Shown: positions 8,955 through 17,699 of the stretch, in pieces
Layout: every line of letters starts with the position of its first letter
Numbering within the stretch: the stretch's first letter is position 1
From: Dehalococcoidia bacterium
GTDB lineage: Bacteria > Chloroflexota > Dehalococcoidia > Dehalococcoidales > Fen-1064
Direction: 5' to 3'
NCBI GenBank assembly: GCA_011170375.1
Contig: DUEV01000001.1
Location: 186,001-250,000, forward strand
Length of the DNA stretch: 64,000 nucleotides
Program-made: the position numbers and the translations under genes
Notes under the pieces: generated by a model
Databases searched by the model: none
Told to the model about the DNA's origin: nothing
The model's input: only the letters and a program-made list of their open reading frames with translations

Positions 8955-9722
8955 CTAACTCTGCAAATGCTCCCCGAAGAACTCAAAGACCTTATTCCAC
9001 GCGTCCATCGCCTGCTGCGGACGGTAGCGGTCCGTGTGATAATACCAGAACCCGTGCCCCGCTCCATCATAGCGATGGAATGTATAGTTCTTCCCGTATT
9101 TCTTAAGCTCTTCTTCGTGCTGGTTCACCTGCTCCGGCGAAGGGAACTGGTCGTCGTTGCCAAACAGCCCCAGAAGAGGGCACCCCAGTTTCTCGGTATA
9201 GTCAATAGGGGCAACAGGATTGGCCGGCGTCAGTTCTTCTTTTGAAGCGACTACCCTACCACCCCAACAGTCAACTGCGGCATCGAGACCTTCGATCCGG
9301 CACGCTGCCAGGAAGGTGTGGCGACCGCCAGAGCATGTACCTATAATTCCCACTTTGCCATTGGAGTAAGGCAGGTTTCTGAGGTAATTCATGGCACCTT
9401 CACAATCCCCCATCACGCTATCATCAGGAACACCCCCCGCAGCACGGACTTGGGCAGACACTTCCTCCGGTCTCCCGTATCCAAACCGGCAATAAATGTC
9501 GGGGCAGATAGCAAGATACCCGTGCTGTGAGAACCGTCTGGACGTTTCACGGTAGAACTCATCCCATCCAGGCATATGAGCTATCAGAATAACCCCGGGG
9601 AATGGTCCCTCTCCCAGCGGCCGTGAAAGATAAGCATGTATGAGATCACCGTTATGCCCTGCCATGGTGACTGTCTCAGCCAGCATCCCTTCGTACTCAT
9701 CTGTCCTGAGCTCGTTCCACAT
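8955..9722 (-). CDS. Dienelactone hydrolase family protein
   Basis: 255 residues, ATG preceded by GGGAGGGAAACC on the minus strand. The alpha/beta-hydrolase nucleophile elbow is GTCSGGR (about residues 123-129) with Cys as nucleophile, as in dienelactone hydrolases. An Asp lies in GNDDQFPSPE, and the His is in YDGAGHGFWYY near the C-terminus. PGVILIAHMPGWDEFYRET gives the oxyanion-hole region. It probably hydrolyses an ester or lactone; the substrate is unknown. Probably co-transcribed with the radical-SAM gene 16 bp downstream. Confidence 0.9.
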   Translation of the reverse strand: MWNELRTDEYEGMLAETVTMAGHNGDLIHAYLSRPLGEGPFPGVILIAHMPGWDEFYRETSRRFSQHGYLAICPDIYCRFGYGRPEEVSAQVRAAGGVPDDSVMGDCEGAMNYLRNLPYSNGKVGIIGTCSGGRHTFLAACRIEGLDAAVDCWGGRVVASKEELTPANPVAPIDYTEKLGCPLLGLFGNDDQFPSPEQVNQHEEELKKYGKNYTFHRYDGAGHGFWYYHTDRYRPQQAMDAWNKVFEFFGEHLQS

Positions 9723-9896
9723 GGTTTCCCTCCCTAAATCATTATAAATATTTAAGTAGTAATAGGGGTCTTTCCGGTTGAGTTGATTTTACACCCACGG
9801 CAAATATGGCGCAAGGTATCCCAGCCTCAGGTCATTATGGGGCAACAATACTCGAGAATTTTCAGACTCATTCCTGGCCAATGAAAACTCATTTTG

Positions 9897-10640
9897 TTAA
9901 GTCAGTAGTGCCTTCTCCAGCCGGTTAAATAATGATATCTCTGCCCCATGCATTTGCAGATATTCCCTCGCTGAACCGAATTCTCGTCTAATGGAAGATA
10001 AGAACCATGCCATCGATTCCGAAGTCGCTTCCCAGGTGTAAGCTTGCAGCTTTTTGATGTATTCCGGTGTTTCAGGGTCGCTCATTAAGTGAGGAAGAAG
10101 ACTTTCCATGTAGGGAGCAGACATAGTATAGTCGGTTATTATATCCTCATCGGCGACACCCAGGACGCTCAGGATAAAAGCAGCCGTCACGCCTGACCGG
10201 TCTTTACCCACGCCGCAATGAAACAGGAGTGGGTGGTTTTCAGGTTCGGCAACAATTTTCAACGCATCTACTATTCGTTTGCCGTATTCTTTGTGCTTGA
10301 TACGAAATAAGTAGGCTTCGCCCATATTTGAGAAGTCATGATGCAATTCTTCCTCCGAGTAGCTGGTAAACGGTACACCTAAGTACCTTATTCCAGCATC
10401 GTTCAGGAGACTTGCCTCTTTGAGAGTTCGTGGGCCTTTATCACTACGGAGGTTTATCACCGAAGTCAGTTTGATTTCTTCCTTCAGCCGGGTTAAGTCA
10501 TGTTCAGTCATGGAATGTAGAGAACCACTGCGGAATAGCTGCCGCCAGGCTACGGTGCGGTTACCTTTAGCATGGTAACCACCGAGGTCACGGAAATTAA
10601 TAATCGCGTCAAAATTGATTTCTCTTGAGTATAACTGCAT
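9897..10640 (-). CDS. Protein tyrosine/serine phosphatase-like protein
   Basis: 247 residues. The phosphatase signature HCGVGKDRSGVTAAFIL (Cx5R loop) is centred on about residue 145, and the N-terminal NFRDLGGYHAKGNRTV with LFRSGSLHSMTEHD is the classical start of the bacterial tyrosine-phosphatase (IphP/Tps-like) family. It is probably a soluble cytosolic phosphatase of proteins or phosphoinositides; the substrate is not known. A 174 bp gap on its 3' side and 149 bp upstream suggest a single-gene transcript. Confidence 0.88.
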   Translation of the reverse strand: MQLYSREINFDAIINFRDLGGYHAKGNRTVAWRQLFRSGSLHSMTEHDLTRLKEEIKLTSVINLRSDKGPRTLKEASLLNDAGIRYLGVPFTSYSEEELHHDFSNMGEAYLFRIKHKEYGKRIVDALKIVAEPENHPLLFHCGVGKDRSGVTAAFILSVLGVADEDIITDYTMSAPYMESLLPHLMSDPETPEYIKKLQAYTWEATSESMAWFLSSIRREFGSAREYLQMHGAEISLFNRLEKALLT

Positions 10641-10789
10641 CGTCTTATCTGTATAAACAATACTATGTGGTTTGTATTCTACAGCAAGCTGTGAATCTGT
10701 AACAACATATTGTGTATCTTAATGACTTAGGGATGTTAATGATACCTTTAAGTTGGAACAATATGCTAATTAGAGTTACTCAAATTGGT

Positions 10790-11264
10790 TCACAGAAGAC
10801 GATATAGAGTATGCTTGAAATCTGCAAACCCCTGTTTTTTCCAGAATGAAGAGGCGACCTGATTTTGTGCTAGAATATCGAGCTCAACTCGATGAATGTC
10901 GTTCAAACGAAACCACTTCACAATTTCAGAGACCATCTTATCACCGAGCCCTTTCCTGCGATGTGTTTCGGTAATGAATAAATCATGAATGCAGCCATAC
11001 TTAGCTCGGTCTTCAAGATTCGAAGTCCCAATTATCAGTGAGTAAGAATAACCTGCGACCTTCTCATCGTCCAGAGCTACTAGCACCAGGCTGTTCTCTG
11101 CTTCCATAGCCGGACGAAGGTGTTCTTTTATAAAAACTGGAATCGCCTCCGTCCGTGGGTGTGAAAATGGGGTCGATATCTTGACTGTGACGCATAAATT
11201 CCATCCACAGATTTCCCAAATCTGTAACGTGTTCTTCTTTTGCTTGAACAATCTGGATCGTCAT
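10790..11264 (-). pseudogene. GNAT N-acetyltransferase, split by a 1-base frameshift
   Basis: The minus strand begins at 11264 with MTIQIVQAKEEHVTDLGNLW and runs in one frame to about DGGDSSFYK. The next frame then carries the rest, EHLRPAMEAENSLVLVALDD, the acetyl-CoA loop RRKGLGDKMV and the C-terminal WKKQGFADFKHTLYRLL. Deleting one base from the run of four (TTTT on the plus strand, 11126-11129) joins them as FYKEHLRPAME, giving a normal GNAT of about 157 residues. A start at 11251 in the second frame would give an implausible N-terminus. It is either a fresh pseudogene or a homopolymer error. Confidence 0.8.
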
Positions 11265-11356
11265 GTTGGCTATTGTACTATTCTATAATTGTTGCTTCAA
11301 CAATTGGGCAGAATGTAAATCGTGGCAACATTTTAGTATAATGGGGCATCCGTGAA

Positions 11357-12142
11357 ATGAATATCATTGTCTGTCTCAAGCAGGTGCCCGGCACCACCGA
11401 TGTCAAGATTGACCCCGAGACCAATACCCTCAGGCGGGAGGGCATAAAGAACGTAGTCAACCCGTTTGATACCTATGCCCTGGAGGAGGGTGTCCGCCTC
11501 AGGGAGAGGTACGGAGGCAAGGTCACGGTGCTGAGCATGGGGCCACCACAGGCGGAAGAGATGCTACGGGAAGCCATCAGCTGCGGGGCTGATGAGGCTG
11601 TGCTTATCAGTGACCGTGCCTTTGCCGGTAGCGATACCCTGGCCACCTCCTATACACTGTCCTGCGCAGTCGACAAGCTGAAAGACTATGACCTGATAAT
11701 CTGCGGGCGTCAGACAGTCGACGGTGATACCGGACAGGTAGGGCCGGAGCTTTCCGAAATGCTGGGGCTGCCATTTGTCGCCTATGTCAGCAAGGTTGAA
11801 GAGGTGGCTGATGGGCGTATGATAGCGGAGCGGATGGTCGAAGATGGTCACGAGGTCGTCGAGGTGCCCCTACCGGCAGTAATTACCGTGGTCAAGGAAA
11901 TAAACGTCCCCCGCCTGCCGTCGCTGCGCGGGCTTACCCGTGCCAAGAAGGTGGAAATACCGGTGTGGACGGCGAGCGACCTGGAAGTCGATGAAACGAG
12001 AGTTGGTTTAACTGGCTCGGCGACGTGGGTGGTTAAGGTGTTCTTTCCACAGCGGGTTCAACAGGGCGAGATGCTGGAGGGGGAGCCGGAGAAACAGGTA
12101 GATGCCCTGATTGAGAAATTGAGAGAGTTAAAGATAACGTAG
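11357..12142 (+). CDS. etfB: Electron transfer flavoprotein beta subunit
   Basis: 261 residues, normal EtfB length. Seen: MNIIVCLKQVPGTTDVKID at the N-terminus, CGRQTVDGDTGQVGPELSEM around 116-135 (nucleotide-binding segment) and the family motif LPSLRGLTRAKKVEIP near 193. It forms a heterodimer with the downstream EtfA, 13 bp away, and moves electrons between an acyl-CoA dehydrogenase or similar enzyme and ferredoxin or a quinone carrier. TATAAT at 11337-11342 is a possible -10 element, without a good -35. Confidence 0.93.
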   Translation: MNIIVCLKQVPGTTDVKIDPETNTLRREGIKNVVNPFDTYALEEGVRLRERYGGKVTVLSMGPPQAEEMLREAISCGADEAVLISDRAFAGSDTLATSYTLSCAVDKLKDYDLIICGRQTVDGDTGQVGPELSEMLGLPFVAYVSKVEEVADGRMIAERMVEDGHEVVEVPLPAVITVVKEINVPRLPSLRGLTRAKKVEIPVWTASDLEVDETRVGLTGSATWVVKVFFPQRVQQGEMLEGEPEKQVDALIEKLRELKIT

Positions 12143-12155
12143 GGTAGAGGTTGAG

Positions 12156-13340
12156 GTGAGTATCAGGATTGAAGCCAAGCAGTGTACCGGATGCGGTGAC
12201 TGTGTTAACGCCTGCCCACTCGGTATTATCGAGATAGTCGATGACATTGCTCAAATCGGCGAAGGTTGCAACCTCTGCGGGGCCTGCCGGGATGCCTGCA
12301 CCTTTGAAGCAATAATCATTGAGATGCCAGTCGAGGTTACCCCGGCGGACGAGTCTTATCGAGGAGTCTGGGTCTTTGCCGAACAGCAGGACGGTCATCT
12401 CAAAGGGTTTGTCTACGAGCTGGTATCGAAGGGCCGGGAGCTTGCGGACTCGCTCGGCACCGAGCTGTGTGCCGTATGTTTCGGCCATAACATCGACGAC
12501 GTAAACCGTCTGGTCGCTTATGGGGCTGATAGAATCTATCTGATTGACGACCCTGTCCTGGCGAATCAACAGGAAGACATTTATGCCGCCGAGCTCGTGC
12601 GGCTTATTCGTGAAAATAAGCCGGGGATAGTCCTTGCAGGAGCGACCTCTTTTGGGAGGGCCTTCTTTCCCCGCGTGGCCGCTGTCCTGCGGACGGGCCT
12701 CACCGCCGACTGTACCGGACTGGAGATTGACTCGGAGTCAGGGCTGCTGCGGCAGACGCGGCCTACCTTCGGGGGCAACATCATGGCGACCATCCTCTGC
12801 CGGACAAGACGGCCACAGATGTCCACCGTCCGCCCCCGGGTCTTCAAGCGGAACACCCCCGATGATACCCGGCAGGGGGAAATAATCCGGGTGGACTTCG
12901 ACAAAGAGCGTGTCACCGCCCGTACCAAGCTGCTCAGCTTCGTCAAGGACTTGACGGAGAAGGTCAAGCTTGAAGACGCTGATATTATCGTCTCCGGGGG
13001 GAGGGGACTGGGCAAGCCGGAGAATTTCGGCATTATCCGTGAACTGGCAGACGCGTTGGGGGCGGCGGTGGGTTCTTCCCGCCCTCCGGTGGATGAGGGC
13101 TGGATTCCCTATGCTCACCAGGTGGGGCAGACGGGCAAGACGGTCTGCCCGAAGCTCTACATTGCCTGTGGCATCTCCGGGGCGGTGCAGCACCTCGCCG
13201 GGATGCAGACCGCTGATGTCATCGTGGCTATCAACGACGACCCCGATGCCCCCATCTTTGAGGTGGCCACCTATGGCCTGGTAGGCGACCTCTTTAAGAT
13301 AGTGCCGCTACTGACGGAGAGGTTAAAAGGAGGTCAGTAA
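12156..13340 (+). CDS. etfA: Electron transfer flavoprotein alpha subunit with N-terminal 2[4Fe-4S] ferredoxin domain
   Basis: 394 residues from a GTG start. Residues 1-55 form a ferredoxin domain with CTGCGDCVNACP and CNLCGACRDACT. EtfA follows from about residue 70, and the C-terminal FAD site includes SSRPPVDEGW, QVGQTGKTVCP and the CGISGAVQH loop. Ferredoxin-fused EtfA proteins occur in anaerobes where Etf is linked to ferredoxin-dependent or bifurcating reactions. It could connect the 2-hydroxyacyl-CoA/acyl-CoA chemistry of this region with the Hdr complex, which is inference. Confidence 0.93.
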   Translation: MSIRIEAKQCTGCGDCVNACPLGIIEIVDDIAQIGEGCNLCGACRDACTFEAIIIEMPVEVTPADESYRGVWVFAEQQDGHLKGFVYELVSKGRELADSLGTELCAVCFGHNIDDVNRLVAYGADRIYLIDDPVLANQQEDIYAAELVRLIRENKPGIVLAGATSFGRAFFPRVAAVLRTGLTADCTGLEIDSESGLLRQTRPTFGGNIMATILCRTRRPQMSTVRPRVFKRNTPDDTRQGEIIRVDFDKERVTARTKLLSFVKDLTEKVKLEDADIIVSGGRGLGKPENFGIIRELADALGAAVGSSRPPVDEGWIPYAHQVGQTGKTVCPKLYIACGISGAVQHLAGMQTADVIVAINDDPDAPIFEVATYGLVGDLFKIVPLLTERLKGGQ

Positions 13341-13341
13341 A

Positions 13342-13830
13342 TTGAAGGATAAGCTCAATGAACAAGGAGAGATAGGGTGCTGCCCGCGGTTTAATCCAGA
13401 GCCATGGGACAACAGGGTGGTGGCCTTTGAGGACAAGCTGTTTTTTAAAGACCATGTCAGGAGCTTTCTGCACATACCGCTGAACATAGGTAGAGTAATG
13501 GCTAAAAACATGGCCAGGATTGAGGAGGCGGGTGCCCTTGCCCCGGAGCAGTTGATGCTTTCGGATGAGAAATCTCTCTGGGGCTCCGATATCTATATTG
13601 CGGTCAGCAAAGAAGTGCCGGGAGCAGAGATGGCAAGAATGTCGGGAACATTTCTGTCCAAGGTCTTTGAAGGGCCATACTCGAAGACCGGCAGGTGGGT
13701 GAAAGAAATGAAAGCCTATGTTGAGTCGGAAGGCAAGGAGCTCAAGGACCTGTATTTTTTCTACACCACCTGCCCGGCATGTGCCAAGGTGTACGGCAAG
13801 AACTATGTCGTGCTGCTGGCTGCGGTCTAG
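13342..13830 (+). CDS. Conserved hypothetical protein, GyrI-like candidate
   Basis: 162 residues from a TTG start with an AAAGGAGGTCAG ribosome-binding site; it begins one base after the etfA stop, so it is probably in the same operon. Visible features are CCPRFNPEPW near residue 12, a FEGPYSKTGRWVKEMKAYV segment and a C-terminal FYTTCPACAKVYGKNYV with a CPAC pair. The FEGPY segment recalls GyrI-like ligand-binding domains. I recall similar proteins in methanogens and anaerobic bacteria, but no function. The Cys pair could bind a metal. Confidence 0.7.
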   Translation: MKDKLNEQGEIGCCPRFNPEPWDNRVVAFEDKLFFKDHVRSFLHIPLNIGRVMAKNMARIEEAGALAPEQLMLSDEKSLWGSDIYIAVSKEVPGAEMARMSGTFLSKVFEGPYSKTGRWVKEMKAYVESEGKELKDLYFFYTTCPACAKVYGKNYVVLLAAV

Positions 13831-13863
13831 AGTGAACACTGTACCTCTACATGGTGGTAAAAC

Positions 13864-14553
13864 GTGAAAGATTTCTCACCGCGTGCGATCCTACTGGATT
13901 TCTACGGCACCGTAGTCGAAGAGGACGAGTCTCATATAGATAGGATATGCGAAGAGGTATCGAAAGCGTCTCATCTGGGGGTGGAAGCCTCAGATATTGC
14001 TTCACTATGGAACTACCTGTTCTTCGAGATGTGTGACCAGAGTCTCGGGGCCAGCTTCAGACTTCAAAAAGATCTGGCAATGATTTCGTTACAGCGTGTC
14101 CTCGATCATTTCGAGGCTGACCTCGACGGCGAGAGGCTCTGTCAGCCTCAGTTTGAATACTGGGCACGCCCGGACATCTTTCCCGAAAGCAAGGAGGTAC
14201 TGGAGGGCTGTCAGATACCGATATGCCTGGTATCAAATATCGATAACGCTGAATTACAGCTGGCACTGGAGTATCATGGCCTCAGCTTTTACCGGGTGGT
14301 CACCAGCGAGGACTGCCGGGCTTACAAACCGTGCCGTGGGATTTTCAAAAGAGCGTTGTCGGTACTTGACCTGTCACCTGCAGAGGTGTTGCACGTTGGT
14401 GATTCGCTGAGTAGCGATGTAGAAGGCGCCCAATGTCTCGGGATTCCGGTGCTCTGGATTAACAGGAAGCAAAGAGAGATTTCTCACGCGGATAAGGTTC
14501 CTGAGTACGTCTCAACCGACCTGACAGGTCTTCTGGATTTAATCGAAAAATGA
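13864..14553 (+). CDS. HAD-superfamily hydrolase
   Basis: 229 residues from a GTG start. HAD motif I is LLDFYGTVVEED (nucleophile Asp near residue 12), motif II VSNIDN, motif III Lys in the CRAYKPCRGIFK segment, and motif IV HVGDSLSSDVEGA. It is probably a small-molecule phosphatase or 2-haloacid-dehalogenase-like enzyme; the substrate is unknown. Its stop overlaps the start of the methyltransferase gene by four bases, indicating translational coupling. Confidence 0.87.
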   Translation: MKDFSPRAILLDFYGTVVEEDESHIDRICEEVSKASHLGVEASDIASLWNYLFFEMCDQSLGASFRLQKDLAMISLQRVLDHFEADLDGERLCQPQFEYWARPDIFPESKEVLEGCQIPICLVSNIDNAELQLALEYHGLSFYRVVTSEDCRAYKPCRGIFKRALSVLDLSPAEVLHVGDSLSSDVEGAQCLGIPVLWINRKQREISHADKVPEYVSTDLTGLLDLIEK

Positions 14554-15323
14554 CAGAACCGGTGAATATCTACTCAGACTACGACCCGTTTGCCCGGGTC
14601 TATAACCAGCACTGGGGTAACGAGTTCACCCCGCGCGTTTTTCCCCTGATAGAGCAGTTGATTTTGCGACAGCTGCCTGCTGGGGCCAGTATTCTCGACC
14701 TCTGCTGTGGCACCGGGCAGATGGCACAAACACTAACAGCGCTCGGTTATCGGGTAGTTGGGTTGGACGGCTCGGCAGAGATGCTCCGCTTTGCTCGTGA
14801 GAATGCTCCCGATGCCGAGTTCATCCACGCTGATGCCCGTTCCTTTGAGCTGCCGGAGACTTGCGATGCCGTCATCTGTGTTTTCGATAGCCTCAACCAT
14901 ATCATGACCGTGGAGGAGTTGACTACCGTCTTTAGAAATGTCTATGCTGTCCTGAAAGATGGCGGACCGTTCTTCTTCGACCTCAACATGGAGCCGGGGT
15001 ACGGCCTGACCTGGAACGATAACTTCGGCATTGTTGAAGATGACCATATCTGTATCGTCCGCACCAGCTACAGCCCCAGCGAGCGAATTGCCCGGTTCGA
15101 CGCCACTGTCATGCTGCTGGAGAACGGCTGGCAGCGGACCGACTTTGCCCTCCTTCAAAAGTGCTACTCGGCAGCGGAGGTACTTTCCGCTCTGGGAACG
15201 GCCGGTTTCGGTGTGATTGAGAGCTATGCCCTTGATGAGCGGCAGGGCCTCACCGGGTTGACTGAGGAAGCAGACCGGGCCTACTTCCTTTGCCGGAAGT
15301 CAGCGACAAGTCCAGCCGATTAG
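14550..15323 (+). CDS. Class I SAM-dependent methyltransferase
   Basis: 257 residues. SAM-binding motif I is ILDLCCGTGQMAQTL (about 50-64), the acidic residue after strand beta-2 is in VVGLDGSAEML, and motif IV lies around CDAVICVFDSLNH. The N-terminal SDYDPFARVYNQHWG is typical of small-molecule methyltransferases. Substrate unknown. Overlaps the HAD hydrolase gene by 4 bp. Confidence 0.9.
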   Translation: MTEPVNIYSDYDPFARVYNQHWGNEFTPRVFPLIEQLILRQLPAGASILDLCCGTGQMAQTLTALGYRVVGLDGSAEMLRFARENAPDAEFIHADARSFELPETCDAVICVFDSLNHIMTVEELTTVFRNVYAVLKDGGPFFFDLNMEPGYGLTWNDNFGIVEDDHICIVRTSYSPSERIARFDATVMLLENGWQRTDFALLQKCYSAAEVLSALGTAGFGVIESYALDERQGLTGLTEEADRAYFLCRKSATSPAD

Positions 15324-15369
15324 ATTATTTGCCGTTTAATCTTGATAAGAGTAGAATATTCTAAAGGGA

Positions 15370-15391
15370 AGGGCATCAATCGTGATGCCCT
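15370..15391 (+). terminator. Hairpin after the methyltransferase gene
   Basis: AGGGCATCA and TGATGCCCT form a 9-bp perfect stem with a 4-base loop in the 117-bp gap between the methyltransferase and MFS genes. No long T-run follows directly, so it is a weak intrinsic terminator or another hairpin. Confidence 0.45.
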
Positions 15392-15439
15392 GTATTGCAA
15401 ATAGTTTCCTTTTAAGTTGGCTGTTGAGATAAGTTACGC

Positions 15440-16750
15440 ATGAAGAAGAACCCGCAACAATACGATGGTATGGGTGGTGGTATGGGGCCAGGGGTGCCCG
15501 GAGGCGCGAGGGGTCGGCTCAACCAGCTCATAAATATACGGACCTTTACCTCTTTCAGGAATCCGGTTTTTCGTATTTATTACGGTGCCCTTCTAGGTCA
15601 GATGGCTGCGATGAACATGCAGATGTTCGCCCGCATGTGGCTGATGAAGAAGCTAACTGAATCACCGATGATTGCAGGTGCCACCGCCTTTGCTAACGCA
15701 ATACCCATGCTTTGTCTATCCCTCTTTGGTGGGGTGATTGCCGACCGAGTACAGAAGAAATATGTCATGCTCATTGGTCAGTCTGTCTCTGCCCTCGTTG
15801 TCCTCTGTGTCGCGGTTACACTCTCCCTCGGTTACCTTAGCCCTGATGTTGAGGGTTCTTATTGGATATTAATCGTGGCCTCGGTCTTTCAGGGTACTAT
15901 TATGGCCCTCATGATGCCGTCGCGACAGGCCATCCTTCCCGAGATTGTTGGTGAAGAGCAACTAATGAATGCCGTATCGCTGAATACTTTCGGCATGAAT
16001 ACCCTCCGGATTTTTGCGCCAGCGTTGACGGGCTTCCTTATCAAACCCTTGGGTTATGACGGGATATATTACATTATGACTGGCATGTACGTCATGTCAG
16101 TTGTCTTTATTCTGTTTTTGCCCCGCACCAGTACCATCGCTGTTGGCGGTGGCGGTGCTCTCGATGGTATTAAAGAGGGCCTTCGTTACCTACGAGGGCA
16201 GAGGACAATCATCCTCGTCCTCATCATTACGCTCGTCGCAGTATTAATGTCCATGTCTTATATGTATCTGTTGCCTTTTATTGCCGAGGATGTCCTGCAC
16301 GTGGATGAAGCGCAGGGTGGGTTACTGATTAGTATCTCGGGAATCGGTGCAATTGTTGGTTCCATAACCCTAGCTTCCCTGCCGAACAAGAAGCGAGGGC
16401 TGATGCTATTGGCCAGCTGTTTCATACTGGGTCTGGCCTTGACCGGATTCGCTTTTTCCAGCCATTGGTACTTAGCGATGGCCCTGATGGTATTCGTTGG
16501 ACTGGGGCAAACGGGAAGGATGACCTTGAGTAATACCCTTGTCCAGTACTATGTAGAGGACGAGTATCGGGGACGGGTGATGAGTATCTATATGATGGAG
16601 TTTGGTCTGACCAGTTTCGGGACCTTTGCTGCCGGGGCGATGGCGGAATCTATCGGACCACAATGGGCTATTGGCGGGTTTGCTATGGTTCTGGTTGTCT
16701 TTTCTATTCTGGCAATGATTTTCATTCCGACTGTACGCCGACTGGACTAG
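15440..16750 (+). CDS. MFS transporter (MFS_3/EntS-like)
   Basis: 436 residues with about 12 hydrophobic segments. A short hydrophilic, Gly/Met-rich head precedes FRNPVFRIYYGALLGQMAAM, and GVIADRVQKKYVMLIGQSV holds the loop 2-3 motif of the superfamily. MPSRQAILPEIVGEEQLMNA is typical of the EntS-like exporter subgroup. It probably exports a small molecule through the cytoplasmic membrane by proton antiport; the substrate is unknown. Confidence 0.88.
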   Translation: MKKNPQQYDGMGGGMGPGVPGGARGRLNQLINIRTFTSFRNPVFRIYYGALLGQMAAMNMQMFARMWLMKKLTESPMIAGATAFANAIPMLCLSLFGGVIADRVQKKYVMLIGQSVSALVVLCVAVTLSLGYLSPDVEGSYWILIVASVFQGTIMALMMPSRQAILPEIVGEEQLMNAVSLNTFGMNTLRIFAPALTGFLIKPLGYDGIYYIMTGMYVMSVVFILFLPRTSTIAVGGGGALDGIKEGLRYLRGQRTIILVLIITLVAVLMSMSYMYLLPFIAEDVLHVDEAQGGLLISISGIGAIVGSITLASLPNKKRGLMLLASCFILGLALTGFAFSSHWYLAMALMVFVGLGQTGRMTLSNTLVQYYVEDEYRGRVMSIYMMEFGLTSFGTFAAGAMAESIGPQWAIGGFAMVLVVFSILAMIFIPTVRRLD

Positions 16751-16756
16751 TCGGTA

Positions 16757-17164
16757 TCACCCTGCTGTCTGGATACAGCTTGCCTCGCCGATGACGATTT
16801 TACTGCCGTCCTCTTTCTCCATCCAGACGTCGAGTATCAGTCTGTCACCGGCTTCTTCCGGTTCAACCGCCGAGACCTGCCCATGGGCGGTGACAATATC
16901 ACCATTGACAGCGCCACCGCCAATGAATGATACCTTTATCTTTCCATGATAGAGCCAGTTTTCACCAAAGTAGTTGTATAGCATCTCCAGCATATAGCTG
17001 AGCAGTGTGGAGCCCCCGATTAGTGCCCCCCGCATCCCGAAGTCTCGGGCATAATCGTCAGTGTGGATGACATTACGGGTATTCGGGTCAATGGGCATGT
17101 AGGCGGTCTTCGTCAGGCTTGGGATCTCTTCACCGATTTTTAGCTGTTTTATGGCTCTCTCCAT
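16757..17164 (-). CDS. MaoC-like hot-dog dehydratase domain protein
   Basis: 135 residues. The fold is suggested by TDDYARDFGMRGALIGGSTL (about 36-55), where the hydratase Asp and Gly-rich helix lie, and GKIKVSFIGGGAVNGDIVTA. Proteins of this group are (R)-enoyl-CoA hydratases or hydroxyacyl dehydratases. It lies 14 bp downstream of another hot-dog gene on the same strand; the two probably form a heteromer or the two halves of one double-hot-dog enzyme. Confidence 0.75.
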   Translation of the reverse strand: MERAIKQLKIGEEIPSLTKTAYMPIDPNTRNVIHTDDYARDFGMRGALIGGSTLLSYMLEMLYNYFGENWLYHGKIKVSFIGGGAVNGDIVTAHGQVSAVEPEEAGDRLILDVWMEKEDGSKIVIGEASCIQTAG

Positions 17165-17178
17165 TTTCCCCCTCCGGC

Positions 17179-17580
17179 CTATTCCACATATATAGCGGTC
17201 TCACGGCTGCGCAGCAGTACCTCGCCGGTCTCGTCAACCGTTTCTAAGTCAGTAACAAGGTAATTGCGACCACGCTTCACGTATTTATCGACAACCGTGC
17301 CGTGTATGAATACCTTGCTACCGAGCTTCATCGGCTTGAGGAACTCCTGTTCGCTCTTTGCCCAGATAGACACCCTCATTTCTGGCAGGGCTTCGAACTT
17401 CATTCGGGCATGGTGGGAAATGGTGAGGCCGGGCGGGGCGAAGCCCTTTTCTGCCAGCCCTTTGGCCTGCCATTGCACCAGTTCTATCCGGTTCCTGACT
17501 GTTTCCTCGTCAAGGGTTATCTCGAGTGTACCCAGGTCCATCCCGATGGGAATCGCTTCGTAGTTCTCCTGGCTTCCCAT
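17179..17580 (-). CDS. MaoC-like/FAS1-type hot-dog dehydratase subunit
   Basis: 133 residues; the ATG is preceded on the minus strand by GGGAGGTGAGGCATC. Features are a long central helix segment, FLKPMKLGSKVFIHGTVVDK, and GRNYLVTDLETVDETGEVL, as in the N-terminal hot-dog subunits of MaoC-type acyl dehydratases. It is first in a two-gene minus-strand operon with 16757-17164. Acyl-CoA substrate unknown. Confidence 0.72.
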   Translation of the reverse strand: MGSQENYEAIPIGMDLGTLEITLDEETVRNRIELVQWQAKGLAEKGFAPPGLTISHHARMKFEALPEMRVSIWAKSEQEFLKPMKLGSKVFIHGTVVDKYVKRGRNYLVTDLETVDETGEVLLRSRETAIYVE

Positions 17581-17699
17581 GATGCCTCACCTCCCTTGGT
17601 CTGGATAAAGGGTGGGAAGAGGTTGATGTAATTATAACACCCTGCCGTTGTAAAGACACTAATCACCATAAATTGACGGCACCTGTCGGCTATTGTAAT

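Noticed and set aside
12033-13193. Long minus-strand frames opposite etfA
   Set aside because: They are antisense shadows of a conserved gene in GC-rich codons and have no ribosome-binding site or known motif.
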